Of a DNA stretch of 64,000 nt, positions 54,294 through 63,870 are shown one piece after another. The stretch lies in assembly GCF_014651015.1 (NCBI RefSeq), contig NZ_BMWB01000018.1, positions 1 to 64,000 on the forward strand, given 5' to 3'. Origin of the DNA: Streptomyces xantholiticus (GTDB lineage: Bacteria > Actinomycetota > Actinomycetes > Streptomycetales > Streptomycetaceae). The notes under the pieces are model-generated. The model worked only from the letters and a program-made list of their open reading frames with translations, was not told where the DNA came from and did no database searches. Made by a program: the position numbers and the translations under genes. How positions within the stretch are numbered: the stretch's first letter is position 1; each line of letters starts with the position of its first letter.

Positions 54294-56252
54294 TCAGCGG
54301 ATCGGGCGGTGGACGTTCTCCTTCACCGTCGGGCCGGGGGTGGCGTCGGCGATCCAGGGGCCGTCGCCGCCGGCGTCGACCACGCCCTCCTCGAGCCAGG
54401 TGTAGGTGCCCGACAGAACGCCGTTCACGACCTTGCGGTCGAGGTCGTCGGTGTTCGACCAGAGCCGGGTGAACAGTTCCTCCACACGGACCCTCGCCTG
54501 GCTGCAGAAGGCGTCGGCGAGCTGGTAGGCCTCGCGGCCGTGGTCGCCGGACGCGCGGAGCATGTCCGCGCGGACGCAGGCCGCGCTCATCGCGAAGAGT
54601 TCGGCGCCGATGTCGACGATCCGGCCGAGGAAGCCCTGCTTGGTCTCCATGCGGCCCTGCCAGCGGGACATGGCGTAGAAGGTCGAGCGGGCCAGCTTGC
54701 GCGAGTTCCGTTCGACGTAGCGCAGATGGGTGGACAGGTCGCGATGCCCGGCGGGGTGGAACTCGGCGTAGCTACGGGGCAGCTGGCCCGGGCCGGTGAC
54801 GAGTTTGGGCAGCCAGCGGGCGTAGAAAGCGGCCGCGTTCGCGCCGGCCTTCGCCTTCGCGGACATCGGCTTGTCGGGGTCGATGATGTCGCCGGCGACG
54901 GCGAGGTGCGCGTCGACCGCCTCACGGGCGATCAGCAGGTGCATGATCTCGGTCGAGCCCTCGAAGATGCGGTTGATGCGAAGGTCGCGAAGCAACTGCT
55001 CGGCCGGTACGGGCCGTTCGCCGCGCGCCGCCAGCGACTCGGCCGTCTCGTAGCCGCGTCCGCCGCGGATCTGGACCAGTTCGTCGGCCATCAGACAGCC
55101 CATTTCGGAGCCGTAGAGCTTGGCGAGCGCGGCTTCGATGCGGATGTCGTTGCGGTCCTCGTCCGCCATCTGGGAGGCCAGATCGACGACGGCCTCCAGT
55201 GCGAAGGTGGTGGCGGCGATGAAGGAGATCTTGGAGCCGACGGCCTCGTGCTTCGCGACGGGCTTGCCCCACTGCTCGCGCACCGCGGACCACTCTCGGG
55301 CGATCTTCAGGCACCACTTGCCGGCGCCGACACACATCGCGGGCAGCGAGAGGCGGCCGGTGTTGAGAGTGGTCAGCGCGATCTTCAGGCCCGCGCCCTC
55401 GGGGCCGATGCGGTTCGCGGCGGGGACGCGCACCCGGTGGAAGCGGGTGACGCCGTTCTCGAGGCCGCGCAGGCCCATGAAGGAGTTGCGGTTCTCGACG
55501 GTGATGCCCTCGCTGTCCGCCTCGACGACGAAGGCGGTGATGCCGCCCTTGTGGCCCTCCGACTTCGGAACGCGCGCCATGACGACCAGCAGGTCGGCGA
55601 CGACACCGTTGGTGGTCCACAGCTTGACGCCGTCCAGAACGTAGTCGTCGCCGTCCGGGACGGCGGTGGTGGCGAGGCGGGCCGGGTCCGAGCCGACGTC
55701 CGGCTCGGTGAGCAGGAAGGCCGAGATGTCACTGCGGGCGAGGCGCGGCAGGAACTTCTGCTTCTGCTCGGCGGTGCCGAACTGCTTCAGCGGCTGCGGC
55801 ACACCGATCGACTGGTGCGCGGACAGAAGGGCGCCGACCGCCGGGTTCGCCGAGCCGACCAGGGCCAGCGCCTTGTTGTAGTACACCTGGGTGAGACCGA
55901 GGCCTCCGTACTTGGGGTCGATCTTCATGCCGAGCGCGCCGAGCTCCCGCAGGCCGTTGATCACCTCGTCGGGGATGCGCGCCTCCCGCTCGATGAGCGC
56001 GCCGTCGATCTTCGTCTCGCAGAAGTGGCGCAGCTTCGAGAGGAACTCCTCACCGCGCCGGGTGGCCTCACCGGTCGGCATCGGATGCGGGTGGATCAGG
56101 TCGAGCCGGAAACGTCCGAGGAAGAGCTCCTTGGCGAAACTCGGCTTGCGCCAGTCCTGTTCCCGCGCCGCCTCCGCGACCTGTCGTGCCTCGCGCTCGC
56201 TGATCTTCGGGGTCTGGGGCTTGTGCAGGGGCTTGTCCGTGGGAGCGGACAT
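54294..56252 (-). CDS. Long acyl-CoA dehydrogenase family protein
   Basis: 652 residues from ATG (MSAPTDKPL) with GAGGTGAG upstream. The acyl-CoA dehydrogenase core (about 70-470) has FLLTEPDVGSDPA (flavin site), LWTTNG, GGRGYETAESLA and IFEGSTEIMHLL with the likely catalytic Glu. A C-terminal extension of about 180 residues, rich in helices, makes it longer than the usual ~380 residues and like very-long-chain-type enzymes. It oxidises an acyl-CoA at the alpha-beta bond; the chain length cannot be told. It stands alone between two terminators. Confidence 0.92.
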   Translation of the reverse strand: MSAPTDKPLHKPQTPKISEREARQVAEAAREQDWRKPSFAKELFLGRFRLDLIHPHPMPTGEATRRGEEFLSKLRHFCETKIDGALIEREARIPDEVINGLRELGALGMKIDPKYGGLGLTQVYYNKALALVGSANPAVGALLSAHQSIGVPQPLKQFGTAEQKQKFLPRLARSDISAFLLTEPDVGSDPARLATTAVPDGDDYVLDGVKLWTTNGVVADLLVVMARVPKSEGHKGGITAFVVEADSEGITVENRNSFMGLRGLENGVTRFHRVRVPAANRIGPEGAGLKIALTTLNTGRLSLPAMCVGAGKWCLKIAREWSAVREQWGKPVAKHEAVGSKISFIAATTFALEAVVDLASQMADEDRNDIRIEAALAKLYGSEMGCLMADELVQIRGGRGYETAESLAARGERPVPAEQLLRDLRINRIFEGSTEIMHLLIAREAVDAHLAVAGDIIDPDKPMSAKAKAGANAAAFYARWLPKLVTGPGQLPRSYAEFHPAGHRDLSTHLRYVERNSRKLARSTFYAMSRWQGRMETKQGFLGRIVDIGAELFAMSAACVRADMLRASGDHGREAYQLADAFCSQARVRVEELFTRLWSNTDDLDRKVVNGVLSGTYTWLEEGVVDAGGDGPWIADATPGPTVKENVHRPIR

Positions 56253-56368
56253 GAGGCTCACCTCGCCGCGAATCGGGGACCGCCCAGGGCGTGTGCCGGA
56301 CGGTGCTACTCGTTCGTAGTACCCGATTCCGGGCACCTCCACCAGCCCGCGTACGGCAGCGGGAGGAA

Positions 56369-56414
56369 CGAGAGACGGCCAGAGCCCCCGCACAGTGGGC
56401 TCCGGCCGCCTCTC
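56369..56414 (-). terminator. Terminator after aldehyde dehydrogenase gene
   Basis: Interrupted long stem: CGAGAG/CTCTCG, CGGCC/GGCCG and GAGCCC/GGGCTC with single mismatches between blocks, and a loop of about 10 nt, 16 bp past the aldehyde dehydrogenase stop. Confidence 0.75.
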
Positions 56415-56429
56415 GTGGAAGTACGCGCG

Positions 56430-57875
56430 TTACAGCGCCAGTCCGGTGAGGACCAGCACCCTCTCGTACGTGTAGTCGTCCATCGCGAAGGCGACACCCT
56501 CGCGGCCGACGCCGGACTGCTTGGCGCCGCCGTAGGGCATCTGGTCGGCGCGGTAGGACGGAACGTCGCCGACGATCACGCCGCCGACCTCGAGGGCGCG
56601 GTGGGCGCGGAAGGCGGTCTGTACGTCGTGCGTGAACACGCCTGTCTGGAGGCCGTACTTGGAGTCGTTGACCGCGGCGAACGCCTCGGCCTCGCCCTGA
56701 ACCCTGGTCACGGTCAGGACCGGTCCGAAGACCTCCTCGCAGGCGAGGGTGGCATCGGCGGGGACGTCGGTCAAAACCGTGGGCGCGTAGGCGGCACCGT
56801 CACGCTTTCCGCCTGCGAGCAGCTTCGCGCCACCCTGGACGGCCTCCTCGACCCAGGACTCGACGCGCTTGGCGGCGTCCTCGCTGACCAGCGGGCCGAC
56901 GTCGGTGGCCGCGTCGGACGGGTCACCGGTGACCTGGGCCTCGACGGCCGCAACGATCTTCGGCAGCAGCCTGTCGTACACGGCGGCGTCGGCGATCACG
57001 CGCTGCACGGAGATGCAGGACTGGCCACCCTGGTAGTTGGAGAAGGTGGCGATACGGGTCGCCGCCCAGTCCAGGTCCTGCTCGGACGCGAAGTCGGCGA
57101 GGACGACGGCCGCGCCGTTGCCGCCGAGCTCCAGGGTGCAGTGCTTGCGCGGCACCGAGTCCATGATCGCGTAGCCGACCTTGTCGGAGCCGGTGAAGGA
57201 GATGACCGGCAGGCGCTCGTCCTGGACGAGGGCGGGCATCTGCTCGTTCGGGACCGTCAGCACCGACCAGGAGCCGGCGGGCAGCTCGGTCTCGGCCAGC
57301 AACTCGCCGAGGATCAGGCCCGACAGCGGGGTCGCCGGGGCCGGCTTGAGGATGATCGGCGCGCCGACGGCGATCGCCGGGGCGATCTTGTGGGCGCAGA
57401 GGTTGAGCGGGAAGTTGAACGGCGCGATGCCGAGCACGACGCCCTTCGGGAAGCGGCGGGTCAGCGCGAGCCGGCCCTGGCCGCCGGCGTCGGTGTCGAG
57501 GCGCTGCGCCTCGCCGCCGTTGAACCGGCGGGCCTCCTCGGCGGCGAACCGGAACACCGAGACGGCGCGGCCGACCTCGCCGCGGGCCCACTTGATCGGC
57601 TTGCCGTTCTCGGCGGAGATCAGCTGCGCGAGCTCCTCGGTGCGCTCGAGCAGCCGCTTCGAGACGTGGTCGAGGGCGGCCGCGCGGACGTGGGCGGGCG
57701 TCGCGGCGAACTCGTCACGGACGGCGTACGCGGCGGCGACGGCCTCCTCCACCTGGGTCTCGGTCGGTACGGAGACCCGGCCGACGAGGCGGCCGTCCCA
57801 CGGGGAGGTGACGTCGAAGGCGGTCTCGCCGGTGGCCTGGCGGCCGGCGAGCCAGAAGGCGTGGGTGGAAGTCAT
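56430..57875 (-). CDS. NAD(P)+-dependent aldehyde dehydrogenase
   Basis: 481 residues from ATG (MTSTHAFWLAG); the longer upstream frame belongs to no family. Cofactor motif APFNFPLNL and GSDKVG; the general base Glu in LELGGNG; the catalytic Cys at about 287 in GGQSCISVQR; C-terminal EVFGPV. It oxidises an aldehyde to an acid. Family detail is too broad to name the substrate. The PucR regulator and gabT within 6 kb make succinate semialdehyde or another amino-aldehyde plausible, but that is inference. Confidence 0.92.
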   Translation of the reverse strand: MTSTHAFWLAGRQATGETAFDVTSPWDGRLVGRVSVPTETQVEEAVAAAYAVRDEFAATPAHVRAAALDHVSKRLLERTEELAQLISAENGKPIKWARGEVGRAVSVFRFAAEEARRFNGGEAQRLDTDAGGQGRLALTRRFPKGVVLGIAPFNFPLNLCAHKIAPAIAVGAPIILKPAPATPLSGLILGELLAETELPAGSWSVLTVPNEQMPALVQDERLPVISFTGSDKVGYAIMDSVPRKHCTLELGGNGAAVVLADFASEQDLDWAATRIATFSNYQGGQSCISVQRVIADAAVYDRLLPKIVAAVEAQVTGDPSDAATDVGPLVSEDAAKRVESWVEEAVQGGAKLLAGGKRDGAAYAPTVLTDVPADATLACEEVFGPVLTVTRVQGEAEAFAAVNDSKYGLQTGVFTHDVQTAFRAHRALEVGGVIVGDVPSYRADQMPYGGAKQSGVGREGVAFAMDDYTYERVLVLTGLAL

Positions 57876-58032
57876 GCGGGTCCCGGCCCTTCCGAAGTAG
57901 TGGGGTTTGCTCTCGGTCGTTCTCACCACACGGTAGGGCCGCCGGTCCGTCCGGTCGTTTGTCCGGCGTGGAGTAGTCGCGGCCCGCGTCTGGCCTCTTT
58001 GGCGGGTCGGCGGCGGGGCCGACGGCGGGCGG

Positions 58033-59001
58033 TCAGCGGCGGCGTTCGGTGGACACGATGAGGCAGACGCCTGCCACCACCACGGCCCCGCCCACCGCGA
58101 TGGGCCAAGACAGCCGCTCGTCGAGCACCAGCGCGCCGAGCAGCACGGCGACCACGGGGTTGACGTACGCGTAGGTGGCGACCAGCGAGAGCGGTGCGGT
58201 GTGCAGCAGCCAGGCGTACGCCGTGAACGCGAGCAGCGAGCCGAAGAGGACGAGGCAGGCGAGCGCGACCCAGGAACGGGTGGAGACGCCGGCGAGAACG
58301 AAGCCTCGGTGCTCACCGCGGCCGAGCGCGACGAGGGCGCAGCCGATGCCGCCGGCCACCATCTCGTAGGCGCTGGCCGCGAAGGGGTCGGCCGGCATGG
58401 GGATGCGCGATGACGAGAAGGAGCCCACCGACCACATCACGGCCGCCGCGATCAGGGTGAGGACTCCCGCGATGTGCACTTCCCCGCTGAGCCCGGGCAG
58501 GGTCAGCACAGCGAGTCCCGCGAGCCCGAGGGCGACACCCGCGTAGGCCCCGGGCCCGGGGCGCTCGCCGGACGCCCGGCGGAGGACGACCACCCAGGCG
58601 GGGACAACGGCGATCAGCAGCGCCGCGAGCCCTGAGGGGATGGACGTCTCCGCGAGGACGACCAGTCCGTTGCCACCGAGGAGAAGCAGCAGACCGACGA
58701 GGGCCGCGGACGCGAGCTGCTTCCCGGTGACCTTGAGCGCGGTGGGGCCGCGCCGCCAGGCCACCAGGGCGCCGAGGATCAGACCGGCGACGACGAACCG
58801 GGCCGCCGCCGAGAGGAACGGCGGCATCGTCTCGACGACGATGCGGATGCCGAGGTAGGTGGAGCCCCAGACGACGTACACGATGGCCAGTGCGGCCCAG
58901 ACCGCCCCGGAGATCCGACCGCGGGTGTGGGCACGGGAAGCGGAAAGGGCCGGCGAGGAAGCGCGGTTGTCGGGTGCCGACTCGGCGGCGGGGCTTGTCA
59001 T
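58033..59001 (-). CDS. EamA/DMT family transporter
   Basis: 322 residues with ten predicted membrane helices as two EamA halves (about 35-155 and 175-310). Typical motifs are VYVVWGSTYLGIRIVV at the start of helix 1 and PVVAVLLGALVLDERLS in the second half. It is probably an efflux carrier for metabolites or amino acids. Start chosen at MTSPAAES; an ATG six codons upstream (MPNLLR) is possible, as neither has a clear ribosome binding site. It is downstream-adjacent to the aldehyde dehydrogenase, on the same strand but upstream in reading order. Confidence 0.88.
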   Translation of the reverse strand: MTSPAAESAPDNRASSPALSASRAHTRGRISGAVWAALAIVYVVWGSTYLGIRIVVETMPPFLSAAARFVVAGLILGALVAWRRGPTALKVTGKQLASAALVGLLLLLGGNGLVVLAETSIPSGLAALLIAVVPAWVVVLRRASGERPGPGAYAGVALGLAGLAVLTLPGLSGEVHIAGVLTLIAAAVMWSVGSFSSSRIPMPADPFAASAYEMVAGGIGCALVALGRGEHRGFVLAGVSTRSWVALACLVLFGSLLAFTAYAWLLHTAPLSLVATYAYVNPVVAVLLGALVLDERLSWPIAVGGAVVVAGVCLIVSTERRR

Positions 59002-59536
59002 GCGCAGGAGATTAGGCATTTCGAACCACGAAGACCAACAATCCTGCCCGCCTTCGGGCAGGATTCGGGACTTCGGGTGACTCCGGCCCGAATGGGCAGC
59101 TCTCCACGCCCCCGCAGCAGAGGCCGGGCCGGACGGGCAGGGCGGACGCCGTGATGGCGGTGGCCGGCACGGTGCCGCAACCGACCGCGTCGACCGCGTG
59201 CGCCGGCGCAGCCCGATCGCGACGGAGGTGCCGCAGAGGTGGGCTTCGAGCTCTGTACCCGGCCGGCCACGGCGGCCCGGGAGGTGGCGCGTGATCCGCG
59301 AGGCGTGCGGACATCGCACCCGCCGAGGACGGCCGACCGCAACGCGCCGGGGACGGCCCGGCCGCAGGTGGCTGCGCCGCCGGGCGACGGCCCGACGGCC
59401 CCGTCAGCAGACCATCGACGTGCGCGGCTCCGACGTCGTCACGGTCCGGATCGTCGCGGACGCCGCCCGCGGGGCGCGTGGGGACCACCGGCCGGCGGTC
59501 GCCCGGATCGAGTTCTACGGCCGCAGGTCGCGACCG
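59002..59536. other. 535-bp gap upstream of the EamA gene, no intact gene
   Basis: No frame here shows a recognised protein. A plus-strand frame ending at 59542 closes with a stretch (VVTVRIVADAARG..ARIEFYGRR) that reads like the end of a real protein, but it has no matching beginning, so it may be a decayed remnant. A hairpin sits at 59040-59065. The promoter of the EamA gene must also lie here. Confidence 0.5.
59040..59065. terminator. Hairpin upstream of the EamA gene
   Basis: Perfect 11-bp stem AATCCTGCCCG/CGGGCAGGATT with a CCTT loop. It lies in the 5' side of the EamA gene, so it is either a leader structure (attenuator) or the terminator of a lost plus- or minus-strand gene. Confidence 0.5.
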
Positions 59537-61126
59537 TCATGACCCCGGCCGCGGCTGCGGCTCGCCCGTCGCCTTGAGCGCGAGCCACAGCTCCATGCGC
59601 ACATCCGGGTCGTCCAGCGAGCGCCCGAGTATCTCCTCCACCCGGCGCATCCGGTAACGGAGCGTGTGGCGGTGGACGCCGAGGTCGGCCGCAGCCGCGT
59701 CCCACTGGCCGTGGCGGGACAGCCAGGCCCGCAGCGAGGCGACCAGATCACCGCGGCCGGTCGCGTCGTGCTCGTGCAGTGCGCGGAGCATGCCGTCCGC
59801 GAACGCGCGCACCGCGTCGTCGCCGAGCAGCGGCAGGATGGAACCGGCCGTCAGTTCCTCGTGCTCGACGAGGGCGCGACCGCGCCGGCGGGCTACGGAG
59901 AGCGCCTGCTCCGCCTGCTTGTACGCGCCGCCGGCCGCCGTCGGACCGGTCGGCGCGGAGAGCCCGACGTAGAGCTGCGCATCTTCCGCCTCCTTGTCCC
60001 CGTAGGCGCCGACGCACGCGGCGGCCACCGCGCCACCGTCCACGGCGAGCACCACCATGCGGTCCTCGGACCCGTCGGGCACCGCGAGGACCGTCTCCCC
60101 GGCGCGTGCCGCCGCCGACTCGACCGACTCGGCGAAGGCGGCCAGGGCTGCGGACCGCTCACCCGCGACGGGGTCCGGCTCACCTACGCGTTCGGCGATC
60201 AGCAGCCGGAACGGGGCGTCGAGCAGCCCGCCGTACAGCTCGCCGGCGACGGCACGGGCGTGGTCCGGCTGCCCGGCCAGCATCATTCGCAACACCGCTG
60301 CCCCCAGACGCTGTTCGGCGGCCTGCAGCGACCTGGAACGGGCCGTGGACAGGGTCAGCAGGGCGACCGCCGAGTGCACGGCGTAGCGCTCCGCCGTGCC
60401 CAACGGGGCGCCCGTGCCGACGGCGAGGGCGCCGCGGACCCGTCGCCCGGTGCCGAGCGACTGGAGCTCGACGCGGTCGTCGTCCTCCGTGCCGCCGACG
60501 ACGGCGCTCGCCGGCGCGGCGCGCTCACGCAGCCGCTCGACGTCGGCGGTGAGCCGTGCCGCGCGCCGCGCGGCCCACTCGGGCGCCGCGGCGACGACCG
60601 CGCCCGACGTGTCGTACAGCGCCGCCCACCCGTCGACGTGCGCGGCCAGCCGCGCGACGACGGCAGCGGGCCCTTCGGTGAGCGCGGCCCGGGTCAACTC
60701 GCGCTGGGCATCGAATCCGGCGGTCACGGCCCGGTACTGGTCCGCGGCGATCGCCGCGGAGACGGCCTTGCTGATCGCGAGGAACGGCGTACGGCGCGGC
60801 ACGGCGAGCAGCGGCAGCCCCTCCTCCCGTGCGGCCTCGACGAGCGCTTCGGGGATGTCGTCGTAGTAGACGCCGACGGCGAAGCCCAGTCCCACCACCC
60901 CGGCGCCCACCAGCCTGCGCACATAGCGGCGCATGGCCTCGCGGTCCTCGGCGTCGAGCTTCATGGCGGTGACGAGCAGCAGCTCGCCGCCTTCCATGTA
61001 CGGCACGGGGTCGGTCAGTTCGCTGACGTGGGCCCACCGCACGGGCGTCTCGAGGCGGTCCTCCCCGGCGCGCACGGTGAGCTTGAGCGCCGAGTGCTGG
61101 ACGAGCGAGGCGAGGGTGGGCGGCAT
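59537..61126 (-). CDS. PucR family transcriptional regulator
   Basis: 529 residues from ATG. The N-terminal PucR sensing domain (about 5-125; PVRWAHVSELTDPVPYMEGGELLLVT) is followed by a GGDEF-like middle and a C-terminal helix-turn-helix of the HTH_30 type (LGVHRHTLRYRMRRVEEILG, about 480-500). PucR proteins control purine, GABA or amino-acid catabolism. gabT begins 2.7 kb away on the other strand, beyond the VirD4-like ATPase gene; regulation of gabT is likely by analogy with gabR/gabT pairs, not shown here. Confidence 0.9.
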   Translation of the reverse strand: MPPTLASLVQHSALKLTVRAGEDRLETPVRWAHVSELTDPVPYMEGGELLLVTAMKLDAEDREAMRRYVRRLVGAGVVGLGFAVGVYYDDIPEALVEAAREEGLPLLAVPRRTPFLAISKAVSAAIAADQYRAVTAGFDAQRELTRAALTEGPAAVVARLAAHVDGWAALYDTSGAVVAAAPEWAARRAARLTADVERLRERAAPASAVVGGTEDDDRVELQSLGTGRRVRGALAVGTGAPLGTAERYAVHSAVALLTLSTARSRSLQAAEQRLGAAVLRMMLAGQPDHARAVAGELYGGLLDAPFRLLIAERVGEPDPVAGERSAALAAFAESVESAAARAGETVLAVPDGSEDRMVVLAVDGGAVAAACVGAYGDKEAEDAQLYVGLSAPTGPTAAGGAYKQAEQALSVARRRGRALVEHEELTAGSILPLLGDDAVRAFADGMLRALHEHDATGRGDLVASLRAWLSRHGQWDAAAADLGVHRHTLRYRMRRVEEILGRSLDDPDVRMELWLALKATGEPQPRPGS

Positions 61127-61267
61127 GGGACCAGGGGCCCTTCGAGGCAGCGGACGGAATGAGGATTTCGCCGTCCCGTATGAACGGCCTACCTCGATTC
61201 TGCCAGGTTGTCGCAGTCCGGGTCGCGCCCGCCGGGGCCGCGGATCGGCTGAGGTCCGCGGACCCGT

Positions 61268-63583
61268 TCAGGTCCGCAGATCCACCAGCAGCGGCGGCGC
61301 GAGCTCCCCCCGCACGGTCGTCAGCGACAGCACGGCGTGCCCGGCGGGCACGGCGTGGGCGAGGTCGGACGCCGACCACCGTGCACGCTCGACCTCCCGC
61401 ACGGTGACGGCCTCCGCAGTGGCCGCCTTGCCGGTGACCATGCGGCGCATCATGTGCAGCGCCTTGGTGAGCGGCTCGTCGGAGATGATCTGCCGGTTGG
61501 TGACGTCCCGGGTCTGGACCCACTCGGTGCCCCACGCCTCCGCGAACCGCCCGCCGTCCCAAGGGGCGAGACCCGCGAAGGCCATCCGGCACCCGACCGC
61601 ACCGAGCAGCGGACCGCGCAGCGGCTCCGGCACGTCCTCGAGCGTACGCAGCGCGAGCACGACCCCCGCGTTTGCGGAACGCAGCCGTTGCAGCGCGCGC
61701 ACCGAGTCGGCGGTCACCGTGCAGGTCGCGTCGTCGAGCACCAGGCACGCGAACAACGAACGGTCCGAGCGGGTGAGCGCCGCCTCGTTGAACTGGGCGA
61801 ACACCAGCCGGGCGATGATCCGCGACGCCTCCGCGTGGCCGCGCTCGGGCAGGTCGACACGGACCCGCATGGGGTGCTCGATGGCCCGTAGCGAGAACGT
61901 GCGACCGCCGCCGTCGGTGCGGAAGAAGTCGGCGAACGCGGGCCGGTCGAGGAACGCGATCCGCTCGGCGAGGAGCACACCGATGTCGTCGCCGCGGGCC
62001 GACTGTCGTTCCCTGGCGTCCAGTTCACGCAACTGCGACGCCTCGCCCGCCTCCTCCAGCGCCGCCCGCAGGGCGCTCAGCGCCGCCGGTGCGCCGCCCA
62101 GCAGCTCACGCAGTTCGGGAACGTCCGGGAAGTGCCCGTGCACGCACCGGTAGGGCCCGATCAGCTGCGCCAGCGCGGTCGCCGCACGGCGGCTGTCACC
62201 ACCGGGCAGACCGGCGGCGAGATCCCCGACCAGCGCCTCCGCGAGCATCCGGGCCGCCTCGTCCGGGTCCTCCGCGCCCCCGTAGAGGTCGAGGTCGTGG
62301 GTGGCCTCCGGCCTCCCGACGGAGATCACGAGATCGAAGTCGCCGTCGGGGGCCACGGCGGCCCCTTGGGCCGTCACGGCGACGAGAGCGGCGCGGTTGG
62401 CGAGCGCCAGCAGGCACATCGACTCGACGACGGGCCGTACCAGCCGCACGCTCTTGCCCGAACCGGAGGGGCCGACGGCCAGGAGGGACGTGCCGAGCAG
62501 CGCGGGCTCCAGGGCGACGCCCGTGGTCCGGCGGGCGTACGGATTGCGTCCCTCGTCGACGACGGTGCCGATCTTGACCTGGCCGGTGGCCAGGTCGTGC
62601 GTCGCGCTGCGCACCGGCAGATCGCGCAGGCCGGAAGGGTGGGCGCAGGCGGCCGGACCGTGCCTGCGGACGGTGTCGGCGAAGGCGGCGAGCCGCTCGG
62701 GCCGGGCATGGACGCCCTGCCAGGCGCGCCGGATCCGCGCGTAGTCCACGTCACCGAGGGTCCCGGCCCTGGCCGCCTCCGTGAGCCTCCCTGCCGCCTC
62801 CGCGAGCCCTGCGGCCCTCAACTCGGGCCACTCGGCGGGGTCCTGCGGCGGCGACGGGTCGCCGGCCGCCGGTGCTGCTCCCGCCGCCCGCGCGCGCCTG
62901 CGCTGAACGACCGGCCAGGTGCCGGCACGCCCGACCGCGGCGACGACCGCCGCAGCGAGGAGCACGTAGTAGATGTTCGAAAGCCACGTGAGAGAGGTGA
63001 CGGTCCGTGGGATTTCCCGCCAGACGCCCGGCAGGAACACGAACAACGGCCACAGCGGCACTCCGTACCGCTGCCACACCTCTTTCCAGTTCCCGACCCG
63101 GCCGAAGGCGACGGCGAGCAGACCGAGCACGAGGCCGTAGTAGAGGCTGCTGACCATGGCGAACGTCTCGAAGTCCGGGTGGGTCGGGACCCGCCACTCC
63201 TCGGGTACGGCCCACAGCATGGGCAGCAGCCACCAGTCGTCGACGAAGAACCACCATCCGTCGAGGTAGCGGTTCCAGAGCAGGGACCACAGCAGCCAGC
63301 CGCACAGGTAGGCGATGAAGGCTCCGCTGAAGAGCTGCCGGGCCGGGACGAGGTCGGGTTCCTCGTCGGGGCGCTCGGTGTGGCCCAGCCGCCAGACTCC
63401 GGGTGCCGCAGTCGGACGGGGTACGCGCAGCCAGTCCACGAGCCGGGGCCGCGTGATCGGTGCGTGCCCCGGCAGGGCGGGGGCGCCGGGCGGCACGGAC
63501 AGCGGCTCCCTCGGTGGACCGGCAGGACGTGGCACCGGACCGGCGTGTGTGCCGCGTGCGTCGAATGTGCCTTCGGATTCCAT
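61268..63583 (-). CDS. VirD4/TraD-like membrane ATPase
   Basis: 771 residues from ATG. A Pro-rich N-terminus is followed by several membrane helices (about 85-225) with a Trp-rich loop. The cytosolic P-loop domain then has Walker A GPSGSGKS (around 370), Walker B-like LFACLVLDDATC, and VVLALRTLEDV as a RecA-type motif. The set of motifs matches the TraG/TraD/HerA-type DNA-translocase superfamily. No relaxase, type IV secretion or nuclease gene is nearby. It lies between pucR and gabT, 141 bp upstream of pucR. A conserved streptomycete protein of this kind is plausible, but function is unknown. Confidence 0.8.
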   Translation of the reverse strand: MESEGTFDARGTHAGPVPRPAGPPREPLSVPPGAPALPGHAPITRPRLVDWLRVPRPTAAPGVWRLGHTERPDEEPDLVPARQLFSGAFIAYLCGWLLWSLLWNRYLDGWWFFVDDWWLLPMLWAVPEEWRVPTHPDFETFAMVSSLYYGLVLGLLAVAFGRVGNWKEVWQRYGVPLWPLFVFLPGVWREIPRTVTSLTWLSNIYYVLLAAAVVAAVGRAGTWPVVQRRRARAAGAAPAAGDPSPPQDPAEWPELRAAGLAEAAGRLTEAARAGTLGDVDYARIRRAWQGVHARPERLAAFADTVRRHGPAACAHPSGLRDLPVRSATHDLATGQVKIGTVVDEGRNPYARRTTGVALEPALLGTSLLAVGPSGSGKSVRLVRPVVESMCLLALANRAALVAVTAQGAAVAPDGDFDLVISVGRPEATHDLDLYGGAEDPDEAARMLAEALVGDLAAGLPGGDSRRAATALAQLIGPYRCVHGHFPDVPELRELLGGAPAALSALRAALEEAGEASQLRELDARERQSARGDDIGVLLAERIAFLDRPAFADFFRTDGGGRTFSLRAIEHPMRVRVDLPERGHAEASRIIARLVFAQFNEAALTRSDRSLFACLVLDDATCTVTADSVRALQRLRSANAGVVLALRTLEDVPEPLRGPLLGAVGCRMAFAGLAPWDGGRFAEAWGTEWVQTRDVTNRQIISDEPLTKALHMMRRMVTGKAATAEAVTVREVERARWSASDLAHAVPAGHAVLSLTTVRGELAPPLLVDLRT

Positions 63584-63870
63584 GTGAACCGCTGCCCCCT
63601 GACCAGCCAGGCCCGCTCTGTTGCACGGGCCAATCTAGTGCGTGTGCCTTCGTGCGGGTGGCGTGCCGGAACACGCGTTCCCGGCGCGGTCGGCCCCGGC
63701 CGCGGTGCGACCCCAGTGCGCTGCCGCGGCCGCCGGCGCGCGCGCCTATGTCCGTCACGGACAACGGCACATCGTCAACACTCCCGATCGGCGCATGCCC
63801 GTACCCCCGCGCCGCCCCTAGCCTGCGGAGAAAGACATCAAGCGTCCGGATACACCCCCAGGAGCCCCGC
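63584..63870. promoter_or_regulatory. Divergent promoter region of the VirD4-like gene and gabT
   Basis: 287 bp. It contains the perfect 15-bp palindrome TGTCCGTCACGGACA at 63749-63763 (one central base), a possible operator for gabT control, about 110 bp before the gabT start. No confident -35/-10 pair was read. Confidence 0.5.

Noticed and set aside
54309..58061. 1250-residue plus-strand open frame across three minus-strand genes
   Set aside because: It crosses several genes with clear family motifs and their intergenic terminators, so it cannot be a real protein.
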